Translations under genes and position numbers: made by a program
Shown: piece by piece, positions 45,474-56,400 of the stretch
Numbering within the stretch: position 1 is the first letter of the stretch
Layout: each line of letters starts with the position of its first letter
The notes under the pieces: generated by a model
What the model was told of the DNA's origin: nothing
The model's input: the letters and a program-made list of their open reading frames with translations, nothing else
Databases searched by the model: none
From: Multifurca ochricompacta
Lineage: Eukaryota; Basidiomycota; Agaricomycetes; Russulales; Russulaceae
Assembly (NCBI GenBank): GCA_022496185.1
Contig: WTXG01000031.1
Span: 186,001-250,000, forward strand
Direction: 5' to 3'
Length of the DNA: 64,000 bases

Positions 45474-45974
45474 TGTGGAACAGGCATGTGCGCAGCATAC
45501 TGACTGTAGTGGTTAGCGTGTAAGGCTAGACAAAGAAAGTTACTTCAGATGTTAGAAGAACTCTATTAACTATACTACTGACCTAGACAAAGAAAGTTCT
45601 ATGTAAAGAACGTTAGTCTAATTGGTAAAGTAGATAGTATGAAAGGAACTTACACTTCAGATGTTAGAAGAACTCTGAAGTGTAGAGGACGAAACAGACA
45701 CCCTTATATACTCTTCAAGGGATGGTCTGTGCACTGGGAATAAGTCCACAAGTGCCGGACAAAGTCCAAACAATAAACATGAGAGAGAAAGGCCATTGGC
45801 CATTACAGAAATCACATGTTACATGGTGTATCAGTCAGCTACTGCGGAATGTGAGAAAGAAAGTAATAATGATAATGTAAAAGTCCGAAACTCCGGTATC
45901 TAATCTAATCTACAAAGTAGCTAATCTAATCACCTGATGCCTGAAGCATCACCGAACATCTTCTGTGTTCAACA
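45474..45974 (-). mobile_element. Family A LTR, reverse, without matching duplications
   Basis: On the plus strand TGTGGAACAGGC...TTCAACA. On its own strand: exon A AGAGTTCTTCTAACATCTG plus AAGT, a GTAAGT intron, exon B AACTTTCTTTGTCTAG, linker, and an identical intron-less A+B. Flanks ACCAA and TCCCT differ, so it is not a clean insertion. Confidence 0.85.
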
Positions 45975-46165
45975 TCCCTCCATGCTGAAGGCATCTGGTC
46001 ATAGATGGGAAATGAGTTGGATGAGCACACTGCCATCACAATTAAATGAGCATATCGCCAGCCAGAGATCCAACTTCTCTAACTCTTCTGAGTGCGAGAG
46101 AGACATGGTGTTCAGAGGCATATCGCGGTGATTCGCTTATGCAAACTGAAACCATACACACCTCT
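45975..46165. other. Unassigned sequence between family A LTR and element D
   Basis: 191 bp, no recognised coding or repeat identity. It might be host DNA or a remnant of the B element end. Confidence 0.3.
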
Positions 46166-46772
46166 TGTCACAGCTAGGTGCAGCGCTGTGTCGGGTTTCT
46201 GGGTTTCAAGGTCGGTCTAACAAGTCTTCAAGTTTGTCTAAGTCAAGTTCAAGTTTAAGTCAAGGTATGCCGGGTCGAGGGCACGCGCGCGAGACGAAGT
46301 CGAGCAGAGACGCTAAGTCCTGCCACAAGTTTCTGGGATAGAAGTCCTTCTAAGGCGCAAGCTTAGAAGGTTCAAGTCGAGTGTCTTTCGGTTCAGTGAA
46401 GTGAGTTCCAAACACCTGTATTGAATACAGAAGAACAGACTTAACGTCCTGTCCTTTCTGCTAAGTCTTTATATACATGTATGCTAGATAAGGAGACTAT
46501 TCTGGTAGTTACTAGAGCTTGCACTAGACAGTCTAATGGTTGTACAGTAGAATGTCCCAGAATGATATAGATGGTGGAGGGGTTACGCCCTCTACTACTG
46601 ATCAATAAGCAGATGAGTAAGATCCTCAGTAAGCAATCAGTCAGCAGTATAAATGATAAGTCATAGTCCTTTATCAGCACATCATGTGGTAAGAGTCGTA
46701 AAAAAGAAAAAAAGAAAAAGAAAAGCGAGTCACATGTCTTCAACCCTTGTACCAGCCCAGGGAACCGTCACA
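46166..46772 (-). repeat. 3' LTR of element D
   Basis: 607 bp, TGTCACAGC...AACCGTCACA, matching 52812-53431 apart from small differences. On the minus strand it is preceded by AAAGGGGGTAA, the polypurine tract (about 46773-46783). Confidence 0.9.
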
Positions 46773-46813
46773 TTACCCCCTTTGTAGGTCCCTGTCTGAC
46801 CCCAGACAGTTGG

Positions 46814-48004
46814 TCAGTCGTCCCGAGGTTGATCAGCATCGAGTGGTGGTAGACGGCGTGTGCGGCGACGATGAGGGAGATGTCGACTTCCTGGTCCACC
46901 TGCCTGCAGGACTGCACGCAGCTCAGGGTGTGGCGCAAAGCGGGCAGCTTGAGTGGGGGGAATGGCGCGTGAAGGGGCGAAGGCATATGTGAGGTGGGGG
47001 AAGAGTCGGTAGTACAGGTCATTTCTTGACATGGCATGCCTGGCAGAGTGGATGGCCTGTTGGGCTTGGTCTGCACGTCGTCGCCAGTGGGCAAGGTTAC
47101 GTCGAGCCTCATCCAGATGGTAGGTTGCATAGCGGAAGCGAGTGACCTCAGCCCAGGCTCCAGGGTCATGCAGGTTGTCCAGCGCCACATTAACGAGTGG
47201 GGTATAGGTCTGGTTGTCGTCAAAGAGTCGTTGCTGATGGAGGGATAGGAGGGGGTTGGGTCCATGTGCGAAGCGGTAGTAGGTGGTGGCATAAAGTGGG
47301 GCATCGGTTATGGGATGACGCACTCCCATAGTGAAGTAGATGCGGGGGTCAGCACAGTGGTAATCGAAGGCAACCCACCTAGCAACATCAAGGCGGCCTG
47401 TGTTGTCTGCTATTCGGTGTGGGATGAAAGAGGGGGAATGTATGTGGTTGCGGTGGAAAGGGGGGCCTGGTGAATCAAAGTCAGAGCTTGGGCCATGGAC
47501 CTCTCGTTGTGTCTGCATGACGAGCTCCTCATGGGGTAGTTGGGAGAAGTCCGGGGTTGTAGGGCGGTAGACAAGAGTAGGGTCGTCAGCTGGGGGTTCA
47601 GGGGTTTGTAGCCTAGCACGAGCTTCCTCCAGTAGAAGTAGTACTCTGTTGCGTATGTCCTCCTCCAGTGACAGGTTTGTAGCTGTGAGGGTTATGGCTT
47701 GAGTGAGGTTGGTGGTGGGATTGTCGGTCATCGTAAATGGGGTTTGGGGACGTGGTGGAGAGGGAATGGGTGATGTGGTTGGCGTTGGTGGAAGAGTGGG
47801 GGCATCCTGTGGTCGTCTTAGTGCTGCTTTGGTGGCAGCATCCAGGGCAGCAGAGCGGGTAGCCTCAAAGACTGTAGGATCGTCAATAGGGGATGGAGCT
47901 CGTCCAGTGAGGGGGTGGCGAAAGCGAGAAGTGGACATCCTTGGGGTGATTCTGTAGAACTTTCGTTCTTGTGTGAGGCGAGCTGGGCGTTTTATACGAG
48001 CCAT
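46814..48004 (-). CDS. Element D accessory ORF downstream of Pol
   Basis: 396 residues, open throughout, starting 77 nt after the Pol stop. N-terminus basic (MARIKRPARLTQERKFYRI), then a long Pro/Thr-rich part, then a domain with VARWVAFDYHCADPRIYFTM, DAPLYATTYYRFAHGP and VTRFRYATYHLDEARRNL, and an Arg-rich end. By eye the middle domain lines up with the accessory ORF of family B (YIFYT / IYFT, then a D/G-P-x-Y motif, Gln-x-x-x-Leu, LH-P, E-V-x-R-x-R). It lacks the zinc knuckles. Function unknown; its position is that of env-like genes, but no signal peptide or membrane segment is seen. Confidence 0.65.
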   Translation of the reverse strand: MARIKRPARLTQERKFYRITPRMSTSRFRHPLTGRAPSPIDDPTVFEATRSAALDAATKAALRRPQDAPTLPPTPTTSPIPSPPRPQTPFTMTDNPTTNLTQAITLTATNLSLEEDIRNRVLLLLEEARARLQTPEPPADDPTLVYRPTTPDFSQLPHEELVMQTQREVHGPSSDFDSPGPPFHRNHIHSPSFIPHRIADNTGRLDVARWVAFDYHCADPRIYFTMGVRHPITDAPLYATTYYRFAHGPNPLLSLHQQRLFDDNQTYTPLVNVALDNLHDPGAWAEVTRFRYATYHLDEARRNLAHWRRRADQAQQAIHSARHAMSRNDLYYRLFPHLTYAFAPSRAIPPTQAARFAPHPELRAVLQAGGPGSRHLPHRRRTRRLPPLDADQPRDD

Positions 48005-48080
48005 TTGTCAACGGAGAGTGAGAAGAAAGGAAAAAAGGATGGGGATGAAAGAAAAGGTTGGGGATGGGATTACCCTCCCT

Positions 48081-51000
48081 TTAAGGGCGGCGGCGACCCT
48101 GACGCCTAGATAAGGAGTTGTAATACTGTTTGATAAGTTCAGGGGCATGGCAGTCATTGCTATTTACCCAGGAATTGTCACTTGTGGGATATCCTTTCCA
48201 GCTGACTAGGAATTGTAAGTTCTGAGAGCGCCCATGGAGTCTGTGATCTAAGATGGCTTCCACTTCGTATTCCTCCTCGTGGTTTATAATGTCAGGTGGA
48301 GGTCTTAAGAAGTTTGGGCCATGTGCATCTGTTTCTTTGTAAGTGGATAGGAGATCAACGTGGAAAACATTGTGGATCTTCATATGAGGTGGCAAAGATA
48401 ATCTATAGGCCACTGGAGAGATTTGGTCTAAGATCCGGAACGGGCCATATCGGCGCGGGGCGAGTTTTGTCGAGGGGAAGTGTGTCTTGATGTTGCGACC
48501 TTCGAGCCAGACCTGTGAACCGATGGGGAACTCCGGATAGGATGGGCTTTAGCGTGTGAACGGAAGGCCGCTTCGGCTCGCATGCGGGCGTGTCGTAGAC
48601 TGTTTAGGCGGTCGTCTAGGCGAGGGACGTCTGTGTCGGATAATTCTGCTTTCCAATCCAGTGAAACGCCGTGAAGTAGTGCGTGTGGAGACAACTTAGT
48701 TCGATCGTGTGTCCAGAATTATGGACATATTCGGCAAGCGGGAGGAAGTCGGCCCATTGATGTTGATCGTTACCGACCCAAAGGCGGAGGTATTGTTCTA
48801 ACCATAAATTCATTCGCTCGCTTGCTCCGTCTGTGCGAGGGTGAAATGCTGTGGAAAGGTTCTGCTGGATCCGGAGGGTAGTCGCTAGTGCTCGAGAGAA
48901 TTGAGAAGTGAAGCGCGGATCGCGATCTGAAATGATACGGCGTGGGACGCCGAATAACGGGAATACGTGTCGGTAGTAAAGTGTCGCAATCCCTTCACCC
49001 GTGATGTCTTTCGAGCATGGAATGAATTTAGCCGCTTTTGAACATCCTTGATCTACAATGGTTAGTACTGCGTCGTAGCGACCCGAGACAGGGAGATCTG
49101 TGATGAGGTCCATAGCGATGTATTGGAATGGACCCGCGGACGCTGGTACGTCTAGTGGGAAGAGCGGAACTTTCTTTATCAGTCTAGGCTTATTTTCTTG
49201 ACATAGCGCACACCCGCGAATGTATTCGCGTACGAAGTCCGTAAGTCCTGGACCTTCGTAGTCTTGCTGAATTTTTCTGATTGTTTTATCAATGCCGGGG
49301 TGTCCCGCTAAGACATGATCATGGTGCTGGTGCAGAATGTGCTGTCGTTCGGGCAAGGTTTGGGGAAACGGGAGTTTATTGGTTCTGGCTACTTGACAAA
49401 TAGCGCCGGTGGTAACAAGGTGACTGCTTCATTGTCATTATGCCGTGTTCGGCGTCGGGTCTACGCGATAGCATGTCGGCTACTGTGTGGAGTTTGCCGG
49501 GAACATGTTCGAGGGAGAAGTCGAAGTCCGCTAATTCCTGAAGCCACCGTGCTTGGCGTCGGTTAAGTTTTTGCGGTTCTTTAAAATATTGTAAATTATT
49601 ATGATCGGTGCGTACTTGTACCTGGTCTTGGGCTCCCAGAAGGTATTGGCGCCATGTTCGGAAGGCGACCATAATTGCGAATAGTTCTCGATCATAAATG
49701 TCCCAATTTCGTTGGGTGGCGTCCAATGTTTTAGAAAGATATGCGATGGGATGTAGTCGTCCGTCGTGGTCTTTCTGGCTAAGCGTTGCCCCGATTGCGA
49801 ACCCTGATGCGTCTGTATCTACGATGAAAGGTTTGGTGAAATCTGGTTGGGCGAGGACGGGTGCGAAGTCACGCGTTGTTTTAGAGTGTCAAAGGCGTTT
49901 TGTTCGTCAGTTGTCCATTTCCATGGATTCTTCACACTAGTGAGAGCGTTCAGGGGTGCTGCGATTTTACTGAAGCCTTGTATAACCGTCTATAGAACTG
50001 ACAGAACCCAAGGAATGATCTGACTTCCTTAACTGTGGTCGGGGTTTTCCAGGTCGTGATACCCTCAACTTTTACCGGATCCATATGAACTAATTCCCTT
50101 CTAGGATTAAGCCGAGGTACTCAATCGTGTTTGTTCGAAGGCACATTTTTCTGGTTTAAGATACAGATCGAGTTTATTGAGTTTATCCAAGATGCGGTGG
50201 ACTTTAGACCGTGGTTTACGGGGTCGGAGTCCGTATGTATTAAAATGTCGTCCATATACACCGTAAACCAGGCCTTTCCCGAGGCGTCGTGTTCATCCAA
50301 TTCTTCCGGAACTCCGCGTTCATCATGGTTTGAAATGTGCTGGAGAGTTGGTTAGTCCGAAAAACATCACGTTAGGCTCATAGAGGCCGCGATTAGTTTT
50401 GAAAGCCGCCTTCCAACGATCTTCTGGTACGATCCGCACTTGTTGTAGCCCCAGCGGATATCCATTTTGGTGAATAGAGTGCTCCCTCGCATGCGATTGA
50501 TAAGCTCAGGTATGAGGGGTAATGGATATGTATTTCTGATAGTCCAACTGTTGAGCTTTCGGTAATCCTGGACAGGACGTAGTTTCCCATCTTTCTTCTT
50601 TATGAAGAAGAAGGGGGACGCATAGGGTGATTTGGATTCAGTAATATATCCCTTCTGTAAATGCTTGTCTAAAAATTTATTGAGTGCTTCCTGTTCGCCC
50701 GGTCCTAATGGATAGATCTTGCAATCTAGCGTAGCAGGTGCTTCTGGTTTTAATTCGATCTTATGATCCCAGGTTCGTGCCGCTGGGAATCGTTGTGCCT
50801 CTTGGTCGCTAAAGACTTTTTGATGCTGATGATATTCTTTCGGAACGATCTGATCCCAAGTCCGCTCTGTCGAGTCTTTGGCTTTGATCGCTAATTCTTG
50901 TGCTATGTTCAGATGTTTAAGTCGGCTGTTGGGTAGATTGAACGTGAGTGATTGGCTGAGGGTTCCCGTTGTCCAGTCGATATTCGGGTTATTCGCGGCA

Positions 51001-51362
51001 AGCCAGGGGTATCCTAGAATCATTTCATCCGAGCCGATAGATGCAACGTAGAAACGATGATTCTGTTGCTTGTTATTAGTCGTGACTTTGAGGTCCACAC
51101 ATCGCGTGATAGTGTGTGTTTGATTGGGCGATCTGTCTGTGTTCTGGAGTTTTTTTGGAATAGTTAATCATTTCGTGGGGAGGCGATGTTTAATGACTGT
51201 TCGATAGTTGATGAAGTTTTCGGTTGCACCGCTACCGACAAGTGCTTGTATGTGGGCCTTATTTGTTGCATCATGTAAGGGAACAGATACTTTCATTGAC
51301 TTTAGAGATGATCTATATACATGATGTGAGATTATCGCTCGAATGTAGGCCGTTTCATTCAA
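48081..51362 (-). pseudogene. Element D Pol with chromodomain, frameshifted
   Basis: Protease region HIQALVGSGATENFI, where the catalytic Asp of DSGA is Gly. [33 protein letters not shown], then a frame slip; GVYMDDILIHTDS survives in another frame. RNase H: RNWDIYDRELFAIM, VRTDHNNLQYF. Integrase: HHDHVLAGHPG, GCALCQENK, IAMDLITDLPVS, ISDRDPRFTS, RTDGASERMNLW. Chromodomain: EYEVEAILDHR...FLVSWKGYPTSDNSWV. Several frameshifts between 50430 and 49730 and around 48690 and 48420 make it inactive. Confidence 0.85.
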
Positions 51363-52519
51363 GTGATGTAAAAATCCTCGTCGCCACTAAATTTCTCCTG
51401 GAGTTTCTGGCGTTGTTCATCGGTCATAGTCTTCAAAGCTGTGGCGAGCGCATCGAGATCGACAGTAGGGGTGGCCGATGCGTTTGTTGAGTCGGGTGTC
51501 TTCGTGGGTACTGCTGCAGTTGTTGTTGCTTCGGAGATAATGGCGGCATGAGCCGGTGTGGTGGGTTTCTCACGTGGTTTCTTGTTTGGGCAGTCTTGAA
51601 CTAGGTGTCCTCGTCGACTGCACTCAAAGCATCGTCCTTCCTTCTTGTATTGTTCCTTTTCCTCCACTGTTATGGCTTTTTTTATGACGTCTGTATTGGA
51701 AGTTTCGTGGTCACGACGTCTATAGAATGTGAATTTGTTGCCACGCGGTGGTGTGTTGGTTGTGGGTCTCATGCCAAGGGCATCTTTACTGTATAACCAA
51801 TTAGCGTGATGTTTTCGAGCAGATGCTGCTGCTTCATCAAAGGTTTTGGGCTGATCAAATAATAACATTGTTTGAACGAGGCGCGTGGGGAGGCCTTGGT
51901 GGAAGTACTGCCGAGCGGCCGGATCATTGATGTGAAGTTCTGCCCTTGTGGCCAGCGTGCGAAATTCGGTGATATAGTCATCAATATTTGAATCGCGCAT
52001 TTGTAATCGATCTATTGCGTGTAATGCCTTTTGTCCTGCTGCCATGTTGGCCCACGCTTCTCGGAAAATCTGTTTGAATCCGGCCCAAATGTATGGAACT
52101 CGGATGTTCCCCTCTTTGATGTCGGTCAACCACTTGATTTGATCTACCACCCAGCGATCCACCCTGGGTCCTTGTATCAATCCCAGGGTATATGCGACTC
52201 TGGTTCGTTCGTTTTGGACTGTGGCCACGTTTTCGTTCAGGCTGAAAAATAGTTCTAACTTCGCAAGCCAATCCATGGATGTATCGCGGTTCCCTTTGAA
52301 GAAGGGTGGTGGTACACCTGTCATGGTTCCTCCTCCAGGGTTCATTATTCCTATGCCTGAAACTGGTGGGTCCAGTGGTGGTTCGTCGGGGTGTCTTCCT
52401 ACTGTTCGCGTGGTTGTCGGTCTATCCTCTGGGCTTCGTTCAGGTCGACCGGAGTGCATTTCGACAACGTCTTCCTCCGCAGCCCTTTGCGCCTGTCTGG
52501 TATTTGGTCTTGCCGCCAT
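51359..52519 (-). CDS. Element D Gag
   Basis: 386 residues from MAARPNTRQAQRAAEED. It has GGTMTGVPPPFFKGNRDTS, DWLAKLELFFSLN, WVVDQIKWLTDIKEG, FREAWANMAAGQKAL, YFHQGLPTRLVQTML, and a zinc knuckle CFECSRRGHLVQDC before an Ala/Thr-rich end. The same frame is open upstream to a TGA near 52645 and then again to about 52720 (TSSTREPRTPPSERTSFDET), where ACG stands at the place of a likely start. The original Gag was probably longer and lost its start and one CGA codon. Confidence 0.8.
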   Translation of the reverse strand: MAARPNTRQAQRAAEEDVVEMHSGRPERSPEDRPTTTRTVGRHPDEPPLDPPVSGIGIMNPGGGTMTGVPPPFFKGNRDTSMDWLAKLELFFSLNENVATVQNERTRVAYTLGLIQGPRVDRWVVDQIKWLTDIKEGNIRVPYIWAGFKQIFREAWANMAAGQKALHAIDRLQMRDSNIDDYITEFRTLATRAELHINDPAARQYFHQGLPTRLVQTMLLFDQPKTFDEAAASARKHHANWLYSKDALGMRPTTNTPPRGNKFTFYRRRDHETSNTDVIKKAITVEEKEQYKKEGRCFECSRRGHLVQDCPNKKPREKPTTPAHAAIISEATTTAAVPTKTPDSTNASATPTVDLDALATALKTMTDEQRQKLQEKFSGDEDFYIT

Positions 52520-52795
52520 TGTTTGTGGGGTAGCGGTTCTGGTGTCAATGTCAATTGTGTCGTCGTCTGTTGCTAGTAATGCGAATCGGTTGTGGAGATC
52601 AAAGGGTAAATCTTCACTTTCTTGAGGTTCTAATTCTTCGGTTGGCAGGTATCATCGTGGGGATGTCTCGTCGAAGGATGTTCGTTCGGACGGTGGGGTT
52701 CTGGGCTCGCGTGTTGAAGACGTCACAATCGGGTGTCGGGCAAGGGACGCGTCGTCATCACCTTGCAGTTCTGGTGGGTTCTTCTGTTAAGTTCT

Positions 52796-52811
52796 GTTAA
52801 GTCTGTTCTTA
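52796..52811 (-). promoter_or_regulatory. Element D self-priming site
   Basis: On the minus strand TAAGAACAGACTTAAC follows the 5' LTR. Fifteen bases (AAGAACAGACTTAAC) are the exact complement of GTTAAGTCTGTTCTT in the LTR (53084-53098), which begins about 31 nt after the TATATAAA box, the expected RNA 5' end. This is the Tf1-type self-priming arrangement. Confidence 0.8.
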
Positions 52812-53431
52812 TGTCACAGCAAGGTGTGGTGCTGTGTCGAGGTTCGAGGTTCGAGGTCGTCCGTCAAGGCTACAAGAGCCTCTTATCAAGTCAAGGTTTC
52901 AAGCTAAGTCAGGTTGTGCCAGTCAAAGGGGGCACACGTGCGAGGCGAAGTCGAGCAGTGACACTAAGTCCTGCTGCAAGTTTCAAGGGGTCGAAGTTCC
53001 TTCAAGGCGCGGCTTAAAGGTTTCAAGTGGAAGATGTTCCTCAGTTGAATAATGTGAGTCCCAGTACACCTGTATTGCTACAGAAGAACAGACTTAACGT
53101 CTTGTCCTCTCCACTAGGGTCTTTATATACATGTATGCTGATAGGGAGACTATTCTGGTAGTTACTAGAGCTTTTCACTAGACAGTCTAATGGTTGTACA
53201 GTAGAATGTCCCAGAAGGATATAGATGGTGGAGGGGTTACACCCTCTACTACTGATCAGTAAGCAGATGAGTAAGATCCTCAGTAAGCAATCAGTCAGCA
53301 GCATAAATGATAAGTCATAAGTCCTTTATCAGCACATCATGTGGTAAGGATATCATAAGAAAAAAAGGAGCAAGAAAAGAAAAGAAAAGCATATGTCTTT
53401 GGCCCTTGTACCAGCCCAGGGAACCGTCACA
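52812..53431 (-). repeat. 5' LTR of element D
   Basis: 620 bp with TGTCACAGC...AACCGTCACA ends and a TATA box (GTATATAAAG on the minus strand, about 53122-53131). Confidence 0.9.
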
Positions 53432-56400
53432 GTGGGTGTGGATGCATGTTCACTTTGTTGGCCTGGCAGTCTGCACATCCTTTCACATAGTCTTCTACAT
53501 CCTTTTTCATGTTTGGCCACCAGTAGTCACGTTTGGCAAGAGTGTAAGTGTTGGTGATGCCAGGGTGTCCAGCAGAGGGGAGGTCATGGTGAAAATGGAT
53601 CACCCCCCTCTTAATGTTGTCACCACTGGTGACAACGAGCTGATCTCTGTCCTTCCACCAGAGGCTGTCAATCTTTTTCAGACCATGAGTATTGGCCCAG
53701 GATTGACAAAGTTGTTGATTCATGTTTTGTGATACCTGGGCCCAGAGGTCCATGTCATGGAGACTGACAACTGCCTGTTGCGTGAAGACTTCTTCAGGGA
53801 GGACTGTGATATTATCATTGTCTTCCTTCCCATTATGCATATCCGATTGCCATGACAAGGCATCTGCTCGCACATTGCAACTCCCTGCAATATGTTTCAG
53901 AGTGAAGTTGTACTCTTCCAACTCCAGGACTTCCCATGCTACACACCAACTGATTTTATGAGGTTCCTTCCAGTACAGGAGGTTGGAGTGGTCAGTGTGA
54001 ATGATGGTTTTGTGTGGGGTTCCAGCCAGATAGGGACACCAATGATGTAGGGCTTTAACAATGGCTAATAGCTCTCGGTCCCAGATGTCATAACTTCACT
54101 CGGCAGGGGAGAATATTTCTGAGTAAAAGGCGACTGGGTGAAGAAGTCTGGTGGCATCCCTTTGGTTTAACACTGCTCTGTTCGCGAAGTGGGAAGCATC
54201 GACTTCAAGCTCAAATGGTTTTCCTAGATCTGGCTGTAGGAGGACAGGTTCTGAGCCGACAATATCCCTAATTTCTTTGAAGGCACACTGCTGATCCTTT
54301 CCCCAGTACCAAGGGGCATCTTTCTTAAGCAGGTCGTTGAGTGGTTGCGCGATTCCCAAAAATCCTCACACAAAGTGTCGGTAAAAGTTACAGAACCCTA
54401 TGAAAGACCGAACATCTTTGATGTTTCTGGGTACAGGCCACTCCCGAATTCCTTGTACTTTCACAGGATCCATTTGTACTTGTCCCTTTCTTAGAATAAT
54501 GCCTAGGTATTCGACACTTGGCTGTTCAAAGGAACATTTTGCTGGTTTGAGGTATAGATCATTGTAATGCTCAGCAGGGCATTGCTGTGTGACGTGCACC
54601 AGTCAGCACAAGTCCACTGACACTAGTCCGGCACTAGTCAGCCACATCTGCAGCACCTGACACTGTGGGTCTGGGAGCTTCAGCAAGCCTGACACAACAA
54701 GGCCAGGCTCTTAGCTTCAGGGTGAATAGGAAGTTGTGCTATAACCAAGCACAGAGAGAGACGGGACAAGTCAGCCAAAGGGAGCTAATCCCCTAAGGCT
54801 GTTGAGTGGGGACAGGACCCAGCCACAGTGCTAGAAGCACACCAAGTGGACCAAAGTCAGAGAGGGCAAAGGAAGGGAAGCCAGAGCATCAACAGCATCT
54901 GGGTAATGGATGGGATTCAGAACAGAAGTGCACACCCATTGCCAGAGGCAATGGGGTCCTTCTGGAGATTATGAAGGATGAAAAAGGGCAAATAAGCCCC
55001 TCTGTATTCTGTGACTAGGGAAACTCTAGGCTGAAGGCACAAGAGGTCAAATCTAGGGTTGTACAAACTGTCTACAGGGTCTTATATACTGTATGGGGAT
55101 CTGGTTTGTAGCTAATCAGGAACAGGGTCAGAGTCCTTATCATCCAATAGCAGATAAGATGTCAAATATAGTCCATGATAAGGATAAGCCTTATCAGAAG
55201 CATAATCATGTGGGACAGCCCCACAGGAGTCATATCAGTGTGGGAGGATTCCCACCAGGGTCAGGGGTAAGTGGGGAGATAACAGGTCCCACAGGAGTCA
55301 GGGTGGATGTGGGAATACTCCCACAGGAATCAGAGAAGTGAATGATAAGCCAGATGGGCCATGTGATCAGAAAGGGGTAAATGATCAGATGAAGATGCTG
55401 TGATCAGGGTCAGGGATCACATGGTCCAAAGTCACATGGTCAGGGATCACATGGTCAAGGATCACATGGCCAAGGGTCACATGGCCAGGAGTCACATGAC
55501 TGGCAGAGGGTCAAGTACAAGCCAAAGTTGAAGATTAGATTGGCAGGGACAGTGTCAGAGATCCTATGGGTGTCAGCCACAGGGACAGGGTACAGATACT
55601 GGCCAAGACAAAGGCCAAGCATCAGGAGAAGGGGGGTCTACAGCCAACAGCACAGTAGCTGAACTATCAGTGGGTCAGGTGCAGGTGTCAGGAATGGGGT
55701 TCTATGAGCATCATATCACAGGCATCAGGGTGGGGTCCTGGGCACACAGGCCACAGGCATCAGGCAGGGTCCCAAGGCAGTAAGCCAAGGGCATCAAGTC
55801 AAAGGTCCTAGGCACAAGGCCATAGGCATCTGGGTTCTGGGGCCAAAGTGGTCAAGGGATGGTGGAATAGGGGAATGGACAGTCAAGTGTGGTACAAGGG
55901 GGAGGTGTAGTGTAAGGGTCAGGAAAAGAGTAGGGTCGTAACAATCATGTTCGTGTAGGATATCCAGTACCTGATGTACCCATTCATGGTGATGGTCTAG
56001 GTTGTCTGTGGTTGCTACCAATATATCATCCATATATACCACGACTTCACCGGTGTGGATAAGGTCATGGAATATGTGGTTCATCATGGATTGGAAGGTG
56101 GCAGGTGAGTTGGTGAGGCCAAAGAACATAACGTTAGGTTCGAATAACCCCTGGTTAGTTTTAAAGGCGGCTTTGCATTGGTCTCCTTCTTTGATTCTGA
56201 TATTGTTGTAACCCCAATGAACGTCCATTTTTGAAAACAAGGCCTTGTCCTGCATGGTGTCAATGAGCTCTGGGATGAGAGGAAGGGGGTAGGCATTCTT
56301 CACCATATAGTTGTTTATGCATTGATAGTCTTGGACAGGTTGGAGTTTCCCATCTTTCTTCTTGATAAAGAAGAAGGGTGATGCATACAGTGATTTAGAC

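Larger units (their letters stand above)
46166..53431 (-). mobile_element. Chromovirus (Ty3/Gypsy) family D, complete with two LTRs
   Basis: LTRs 52812-53431 (5') and 46166-46772 (3'), self-priming site, gag, pol with chromodomain and an extra ORF before the 3' LTR. Flanks are CCTCT on the left and GTGGG on the right, so there is no target duplication. The right flank is integrase of family B copy 2, while the left flank is not, which points to rearrangement after insertion. Confidence 0.88.

Noticed and set aside
46814..48004. Envelope gene in element D
   Set aside because: No signal peptide, membrane span or cysteine pattern; the protein is Pro/Arg-rich and soluble-looking.
46166..53431. 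Element D as a clean insertion into family B copy 2
   Set aside because: The 5-bp flanks differ and the left flank does not continue the B integrase.
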